64,000 nt of DNA. Origin: Ruegeria conchae. GTDB taxonomy: Bacteria > Pseudomonadota > Alphaproteobacteria > Rhodobacterales > Rhodobacteraceae. Position 1 is the stretch's first letter. Every line of letters begins with the position of its first letter. The translations under genes and the position numbers were made by a program. Below the pieces are notes generated by a model, which had not been told where the DNA came from, searched no databases, and saw nothing but the letters and a program-made list of their open reading frames with translations. Positions 57,280-64,000 of this stretch are shown in pieces. The stretch lies in contig NZ_AEYW01000006.1 of NCBI RefSeq assembly GCF_000192475.1, positions 496,001 through 560,000 of the forward strand, in the 5' to 3' direction.

Positions 57280-57888
57280 ATGACAGTCGCAACCACCAGT
57301 TTCCTGATTTTTGCCGCCTCGCAGGTTGGCACACCGGGACCAGCCAACATGGTCCTGCTGGGAACAGGTGCGCGCTATGGGTTTCGGTCGGCGCTGCCGT
57401 TTGTAGGCGGGGTCATTCTGGGCAAGCAGTTGATCATCTGGCCGGTTGGTTTCGGACTGATGCAGGTGGCCGATCAGGCGCCGCTGGTGTTTGAGGCGCT
57501 CAAATATGCTTCGGCTGCCTATATTTGCTGGCTTGCGTGGAAAATCGCCAATCTGCGGCTTTCTCGCGGTCAAACGGATAAGCAAGTGCCCGGATTTCTG
57601 GCGGGGTTAATTGTACACCCGCTTAATCCCAAGGCCTGGGCGATGATTATTGCAGGCTTCACTGGATTTGTGGCCGCAGGGACACCGAGTTTTGAGGCGA
57701 CTCTCACGATCGCTCTCTGTTTGTTGATCTGCCAGATCGTGTTGCACCCGATTTGGACATTTGCAGGAGATCGGATCGCCCATGCGGTTGAAGGTCGGCC
57801 TGCCGAAAAATATCTGATGTGGACGTTAGCCAGTTTGACAGTTGCGTCCGTACTTTTTGTGTTGTTCGGAGGAGGAACGCACTCATGA
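57280..57888 (+). CDS. LysE/RhtB-family exporter
   Basis: A 202-residue membrane protein with six helices. FLIFAASQVGTPGPANMVLL (N-terminal, with the conserved PGP) and FLAGLIVHPLNPKAWAMIIA (the NPK motif) identify the LysE/RhtB amino-acid exporter family. The substrate is unknown. It overlaps the downstream acetyltransferase by 4 nt. Confidence 0.9.
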   Translation: MTVATTSFLIFAASQVGTPGPANMVLLGTGARYGFRSALPFVGGVILGKQLIIWPVGFGLMQVADQAPLVFEALKYASAAYICWLAWKIANLRLSRGQTDKQVPGFLAGLIVHPLNPKAWAMIIAGFTGFVAAGTPSFEATLTIALCLLICQIVLHPIWTFAGDRIAHAVEGRPAEKYLMWTLASLTVASVLFVLFGGGTHS

Positions 57889-58421
57889 AACTTGAGGCAA
57901 TTATAAATCAGCCGGTCATTGAAACCGAGCGGTTCGACCTGCGCCCCCTGCGCCGGTCGGATATGGGACTAATTGAGCATTACGCCGGCGATGAACGTGT
58001 CGCGCGCATGACCACGCGGATCGCCCATCCGCTGCCGCCCGGAGCTGTCGAGGCGTTCGTAACGCGCGCCATGTCGGACGAGCGGGACGAGGACGTTTGG
58101 GCGATGGATGCGACCAAGGATGGCGGGCCCGAGCTGATTGGCTTGATTTCGCTTGAAAAGCTGGATCGCAATCAATCCGAAATCGGCTATTGGGTCGCGC
58201 CAGTTTATTGGAACACAGGCATTGCATCTTTGGCTGTTGAAACGCTGGTCAAAGCCAATCCGCTGGAAAATGCAACAATGTTTGCCAGCGTGTTTCAGGA
58301 CAACCCGGCCTCAGCGCGGGTGCTGACTCATTGCGGGTTTCAGTATCTTGGCGATGCGGAAACTTATTCAGTGGCGCGCGATGCGAATGTGCCCACCTGG
58401 ACGTATACAAAGAAACTCTGA
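57885..58421 (+). CDS. GNAT N-acetyltransferase (RimJ/RimL type)
   Basis: A 178-residue GNAT enzyme. ETERFDLRPLRRSDMGLIEH is the typical RimJ-like start, GYWVAPVYWNTGIASLAVET is the acetyl-CoA-binding motif A region, and NPASARVLTHCGFQYLG is motif B. The substrate is unknown. The ATG overlaps the LysE stop, and obgE follows after 37 nt. Confidence 0.87.
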   Translation: MKLEAIINQPVIETERFDLRPLRRSDMGLIEHYAGDERVARMTTRIAHPLPPGAVEAFVTRAMSDERDEDVWAMDATKDGGPELIGLISLEKLDRNQSEIGYWVAPVYWNTGIASLAVETLVKANPLENATMFASVFQDNPASARVLTHCGFQYLGDAETYSVARDANVPTWTYTKKL

Positions 58422-58449
58422 CTTGTGGCCGATGGGGCCTTTGCAGTAG

Positions 58450-60587
<2,138 letters not shown>

Positions 60588-60621
60588 TAGAATAGAGAGA
60601 ACCACCTGAAAGGCTTACGAG

Positions 60622-61884
60622 ATGAAAGACTTCGACAGTATTCCCAGCCTGATGGAAGACCTCGGCAAACGCGCGAAATTGGCTTCGCGCGAACTGACAT
60701 TTGCCAGCGCCGAACAAAAGCACGCGGCGTTGATCGCGGCTGCAGATGCCGTTTGGAACAATCGCAATGACATCATTGAGGCCAACAAGAAAGATTTGGA
60801 GTTTGGTCGTGAGAAGGGCCTAAGCCCCGCGATGATGGACCGCCTGATGCTGGATGAGGCGCGCGTTCAAGGTATGGTTGACGGCTTGCGAACCGTGGCT
60901 GAACAGGCCGATCCGGTGGGTGAGGTTCTGGCCGAATGGGACATGGCCTCGGGTCTGAACATTCAGCGTGTACGCACGCCTTTGGGTGTGATCGGAGTGA
61001 TCTATGAAAGCCGCCCCAATGTGACGGCGGATGCGGGTGCGCTATGCCTGAAGTCGGGCAATGCAGTAATCTTGCGCGGCGGGTCCGAGAGTTTTCATTC
61101 GTCAACCGCTATTCATGCCTGTTTGGTCGAAGGACTGAAGGCCGCCAACCTGCCCGAAGATGCAATCCAACTGATACCGACCCGTGATCGTGCCGCAGTG
61201 CAAGAGCTGCTAACGATGACAGATTACGTTGACGTCATTGTCCCGCGCGGCGGCAAAGGTTTGGTCGGTCTTGTGCAGCGCGAGGCGCGCGTGCCGGTCT
61301 TTGCCCATCTTGAAGGCATTGTTCATATCTATGTCGATAAGGCTGCAGACCCTCAGAAGACGCTGGATGTGGTATTGAATGCCAAGACGCGGCGCACTGG
61401 CATCTGTGGTGCTGCGGAGTGTTTGTTGGTGCATCAGGACGTGGCGGAAACGCTTGGGCGTGACGTCATTGCGGCGCTTCAAGCGGCGGGTGTCGAGGTT
61501 CATGCACAAGGCATCTTGGCCAATGATCGCACTATTGCCGCAACTGATGAGGATTGGGGCAAGGAGTTTTTGGATAGCATCATCGCAGCCAAGCCTGTTG
61601 CTGACATCGATGCTGCGATCGATCATATCAATACGTATGGTTCCAGCCATACAGATTGCATCATGACCGAGAACACTGCTGCTGCAGCGCATTTCTTTGA
61701 ACGCCTCGATAGCGCGATTCTGATGCACAACGCCTCAACCCAGTTTGCCGACGGTGGCGAGTTCGGAATGGGCGCCGAGATCGGCATCGCCACGGGTAAG
61801 ATGCATGCGCGCGGACCTGTCGGGGCGGCTCAGTTGACCAGCTTTAAATATCTGGTTCGTGGAAACGGAACGACGAGGGCTTAG
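60622..61884 (+). CDS. proA: glutamate-5-semialdehyde dehydrogenase
   Basis: A 420-residue gamma-glutamyl phosphate reductase, the second step of proline synthesis. [54 protein letters not shown] and [17 protein letters not shown] (active-site cysteine) are conserved. It follows proB by 34 nt. Its TAG stop overlaps the stop of the convergent chpT. Confidence 0.96.
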   Translation: MKDFDSIPSLMEDLGKRAKLASRELTFASAEQKHAALIAAADAVWNNRNDIIEANKKDLEFGREKGLSPAMMDRLMLDEARVQGMVDGLRTVAEQADPVGEVLAEWDMASGLNIQRVRTPLGVIGVIYESRPNVTADAGALCLKSGNAVILRGGSESFHSSTAIHACLVEGLKAANLPEDAIQLIPTRDRAAVQELLTMTDYVDVIVPRGGKGLVGLVQREARVPVFAHLEGIVHIYVDKAADPQKTLDVVLNAKTRRTGICGAAECLLVHQDVAETLGRDVIAALQAAGVEVHAQGILANDRTIAATDEDWGKEFLDSIIAAKPVADIDAAIDHINTYGSSHTDCIMTENTAAAAHFFERLDSAILMHNASTQFADGGEFGMGAEIGIATGKMHARGPVGAAQLTSFKYLVRGNGTTRA

Positions 61885-62477
61885 AATCGCAGTTTCACCA
61901 GGGTTGTGGTCGTTTCTACCGCAACCCGACGCCCTATCGCAGCAGCGGTTTCGGGCAACAGTGCAAATTGAACATGTGCCGGACTGACTTTGCTGGCAAA
62001 ACAGCCGGTTGAAACCCCTTTCCACAAATCGGGGTCGAGGTTCAGTTTGTCGGCTGTTCCTGTCACAGTCCACGCATCACCCCGAGTTTCGATCTCCACC
62101 TCACCACCAAACGGCATCGCGCTTTCGCAGCACATCACGGAGAGGAAGGCGAGTTTTACCTGATTGCGCGGCACGGGTTCAGTCAGGTTCCATGTGATCC
62201 GAACCCGGCTCGCCTTTTCAAGATCCTTTAGCAGTTCAATTACCTCGGTTCTTCCCAGCGGTTGATCACTGGCTGCCCCAAAGGCCACGCGAAAGAACCG
62301 GATGCGCGCGCCCGCGCTTCCGACGCTGCCGGAAATCAGCTCCATCTCGGGACCCTGGACCGCGCCAACCATCTCCAACAGTTCAAGCCCGTTGGTGATT
62401 GCCCCAATTGGGCTGATCAGATCATGGCAGATCCGAGAGCCGATCAATTCGGCCAGGTTGACGTCTGAAGCGCCCAT
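61881..62477 (-). CDS. chpT: histidine phosphotransferase ChpT
   Basis: A 198-residue protein of the ChpT/DUF2328 family. The dimerisation helices contain the phospho-accepting His18 in [21 protein letters not shown] degenerate ATPase-like domain follows ([17 protein letters not shown]). In alphaproteobacteria ChpT passes phosphate from CckA to CtrA and CpdR. ATG 62477 follows CAGGAGGT; the long upstream frame is unsupported. With ctrA and sciP in the window it completes three parts of this pathway. Confidence 0.9.
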   Translation of the reverse strand: MGASDVNLAELIGSRICHDLISPIGAITNGLELLEMVGAVQGPEMELISGSVGSAGARIRFFRVAFGAASDQPLGRTEVIELLKDLEKASRVRITWNLTEPVPRNQVKLAFLSVMCCESAMPFGGEVEIETRGDAWTVTGTADKLNLDPDLWKGVSTGCFASKVSPAHVQFALLPETAAAIGRRVAVETTTTLVKLRF

Positions 62478-62519
62478 GCGTACCTCCTGCTGCATCTGCC
62501 TCAGGACCCGGAGCCCAAT

Positions 62520-62702
62520 ATGACAGATCTGAATGCCATTCTTGCACCGGGCATGTATGTCCGCCACCCCGATTTCCCCGATTGGGGCGTTGGACAGGTG
62601 CAGTCCAATATCGGGGGCAAGATCACCGTAAACTTTCGCGAGCAGGGGAAAGTGGTAATCGACGGGACACGCATAGCCCTGATGCCGGTCTTTGATCCGT
62701 GA
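62520..62702 (+). CDS. DUF3553 small protein
   Basis: A 60-residue protein: GMYVRHPDFPDWGVGQVQSN and KITVNFREQGKVVIDGTRIA form a small SH3-like beta fold, as in the DUF3553 family and similar to the C-terminal module of some UvrD-type helicases. The function is unknown. It is divergent from chpT with 42 nt between starts. Confidence 0.8.
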   Translation: MTDLNAILAPGMYVRHPDFPDWGVGQVQSNIGGKITVNFREQGKVVIDGTRIALMPVFDP

Positions 62703-62808
62703 AACTGGTTTAGGAAAGGTTAACAACTCAGGCGAAACGCGGGCTTGTTGCCTTTCGTAATGCAATCGCGCTATCAGCGCGCAATCACAAATAACGGACC
62801 AAATATTG

Positions 62809-63564
62809 ATGCCGAATAAAGGCCCCTCATTCACCGTAAAACTTGCTGAAACCGAGGCTGAACAACGCGCAGCCCAGCGTCTGCGTTACGACGTCTTTGT
62901 GCGTGAACTCGGCGGCGGTGGTGAGATGGTGGACCACGAGTTCGGGCTCGAGAAAGACCGGTTCGACCCGCATTTCGATCATATGCTGGCCATCGATGAT
63001 TCAACGCGCGCGGTTATCGGCGTCTATCGATTGCTTCCCGGTGAGCGAGCGGCCGAATTGGGGCAGTTCTATTCCGAGGATGAATATGACCTCACCGTTT
63101 TAAAGCAAAGCGGTCGCAAATTGTTGGAACTTGGGCGCTCGTGCGTGCATCCGGATTACCGCGGTGGCACCGCGATGTATCACCTGTGGAATGGGCTGGC
63201 GGCCTACGTCACGGAGCGCGAAATCGAAGTTCTGTTCGGTGTCGCAAGCTTTCATGGCACCAATGTCCAGAAGCTGGCACAGCCGCTATCGATGCTGCAT
63301 CACAACCATCTAGCCCCACCAGACCTAAGGGTCCGGGCACAGCCGGGCGTGTTTCAGCCCATGGACCTACTGCCGGCCGATGCCCTGGATCGTCGTGCTG
63401 CCATGGTTCAGGTGCCATCCCTGATCAAGGCTTACCTCCGTCTAGGCGGTTTCGTCGGTGAGGGGGCTTTTATCGATCATGCCTTCAATACAACCGATGT
63501 GTGCCTGATACTCGACACCACCCGCATGAACGCGCGTCAGCGACGCATTTACAGTGGAGCGTAA
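62809..63564 (+). CDS. olsB: lyso-ornithine lipid synthase OlsB (ornithine N-acyltransferase)
   Basis: A 251-residue acyl-ACP-dependent acyltransferase of the GNAT-like OlsB family. RLRYDVFVRELGGGGEMVDH, HFDHMLAIDD, LGRSCVHPDYRGGTAMYHLW and LFGVASFHGTNVQKLAQPLS are characteristic. It attaches 3-hydroxy fatty acid to ornithine, the first step to phosphorus-free ornithine lipids. An adjacent TTG one codon upstream is possible. olsA follows directly. Confidence 0.88.
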   Translation: MPNKGPSFTVKLAETEAEQRAAQRLRYDVFVRELGGGGEMVDHEFGLEKDRFDPHFDHMLAIDDSTRAVIGVYRLLPGERAAELGQFYSEDEYDLTVLKQSGRKLLELGRSCVHPDYRGGTAMYHLWNGLAAYVTEREIEVLFGVASFHGTNVQKLAQPLSMLHHNHLAPPDLRVRAQPGVFQPMDLLPADALDRRAAMVQVPSLIKAYLRLGGFVGEGAFIDHAFNTTDVCLILDTTRMNARQRRIYSGA

Positions 63565-63568
63565 CGAG

Positions 63569-64000
63569 GTGAGCGATCCCTCATGGCAGAGCGAAGACGA
63601 ACCTGATCCGATCGAACTTGGTGTTCTTGGCTGGATATTGGTGTTTTTGCGCGGCGTCCCTCTGGCGGTGCTAGTTTTTGGGGGCCTGATCGTTCTGCTG
63701 TCGATACGCTTGATCGAACGTCCATTTTGTCGCGTTCAGCGACCAGTTACACCTTTCATCAGTCAATTTGTCTGCCGCAACGCGTTCAGGATCCTCGGGA
63801 TAGGATTTCATAGCTCTGGTGAGTTGATGAGGGACCGTGGCGCCGTGGTCGCAAATCACACGTCGTGGCTGGACATTTTTGCGCTGAATGCCCGCAAACG
63901 CGTCTACTTTGTCTCGAAAGCCGAGGTGGCGAAGTGGCCGGGGATCGGATGGTTGGCACAAGCTACCGGTACGGTATTCATTGAGCGAAATCGCCAAAAA
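63569..64000 (+). CDS. olsA: lysophospholipid/lyso-ornithine acyltransferase OlsA (partial)
   Basis: The frame is open to the window edge. An N-terminal membrane segment (LGVLGWILVFLRGVPLAVLV) is followed by ANHTSWLDIF, which holds the NHxxxxD active site of the PlsC family, and by FVSKAEVAKWPGIGWLAQA with TGTVFIERNR (acceptor-binding block). It probably performs the second acylation of ornithine lipid. The GTG at 63569 is a tentative start; GTG 63554, overlapping olsB, is the alternative. The C-terminal half lies outside the window. Confidence 0.85.
   Translation, partial: MSDPSWQSEDEPDPIELGVLGWILVFLRGVPLAVLVFGGLIVLLSIRLIERPFCRVQRPVTPFISQFVCRNAFRILGIGFHSSGELMRDRGAVVANHTSWLDIFALNARKRVYFVSKAEVAKWPGIGWLAQATGTVFIERNRQK

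Noticed and set aside
62703..62808. Possible PHO box before olsB, since ornithine lipids rise under phosphate limitation
   Set aside because: No CTGTCAT-type tandem repeat is present; only a short GCGCTATCAGCGC palindrome was seen.

Overview
The window looks like chromosomal DNA of a marine alphaproteobacterium of the Roseobacter group (Rhodobacteraceae). The evidence is a two-piece, circularly permuted tmRNA with the tag ANDNRAPVAVAA, the CtrA regulators ctrA, sciP and chpT, an LpxI-type lipid A pathway, ornithine-lipid genes at the right edge, and a DMSP-demethylation operon (dmdA-acuI). No rRNA, CRISPR array or prophage was seen.

Layout. 0-1.4 kb: a SnoaL-like protein, the tmRNA gene and a small membrane protein, all on the minus strand. 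1.4-6.4 kb: a GntR/FadR regulator faces a tightly packed operon DUF2182-DUF1326-DinB-dmdA-acuI, with repeated GTCTGACATT operators between them. 6.5-18.3 kb: an envelope and isoprenoid block frr-uppS-cdsA-dxr-rseP-(small ORF)-bamA-skp-fabZ-lpxA-lpxI-lpxB-transporter. 18.3-25.4 kb: mnmA, sciP, ctrA, ligA, recG and a 40-residue membrane protein behind a canonical alphaproteobacterial SOS box. 25.5-31.6 kb: MarC, an IscU-like scaffold, hisI, gluQ, a methyltransferase, trmFO, an ECHDC3-type crotonase and a thioesterase. 31.6-34.9 kb: DUF1127, a MocR regulator, a SnoaL-like protein, rplM-rpsI. 34.9-43.4 kb: a minus-strand branched-chain-type ABC transporter with an embedded acyl-CoA synthetase, a quinone-reductase-like protein and an Ala-rich repeat protein.

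43.5-54.3 kb is accessory DNA. A decayed IS5-family element, a LacI regulator and a five-gene operon (TctA, TctB, TctC, CoA-acylating aldehyde dehydrogenase, CoA ligase) are followed by a graveyard of truncated genes (GcvT-like, TetR, UvrA-like, IS110-type transposase) ending at tRNA-Ser(CGA). The two enzymes fit sulfoacetate catabolism (SauS/SauT), which would make the transporter a sulfoacetate importer. That assignment is inference.

54.4-64 kb returns to core genes: two tandem DUF2059 proteins, rplU (with a helix-hairpin-helix tail), rpmA, LysE, a GNAT enzyme, obgE, proB, proA, chpT, DUF3553, olsB and the start of olsA.

Themes. Two loci serve marine organosulfur compounds (DMSP and probably sulfoacetate), each with its own divergent regulator. 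The CtrA pathway is represented by the response regulator, its inhibitor and its phosphotransferase. Coordinates, start choices and families were read by eye from sequence; no database search was run.
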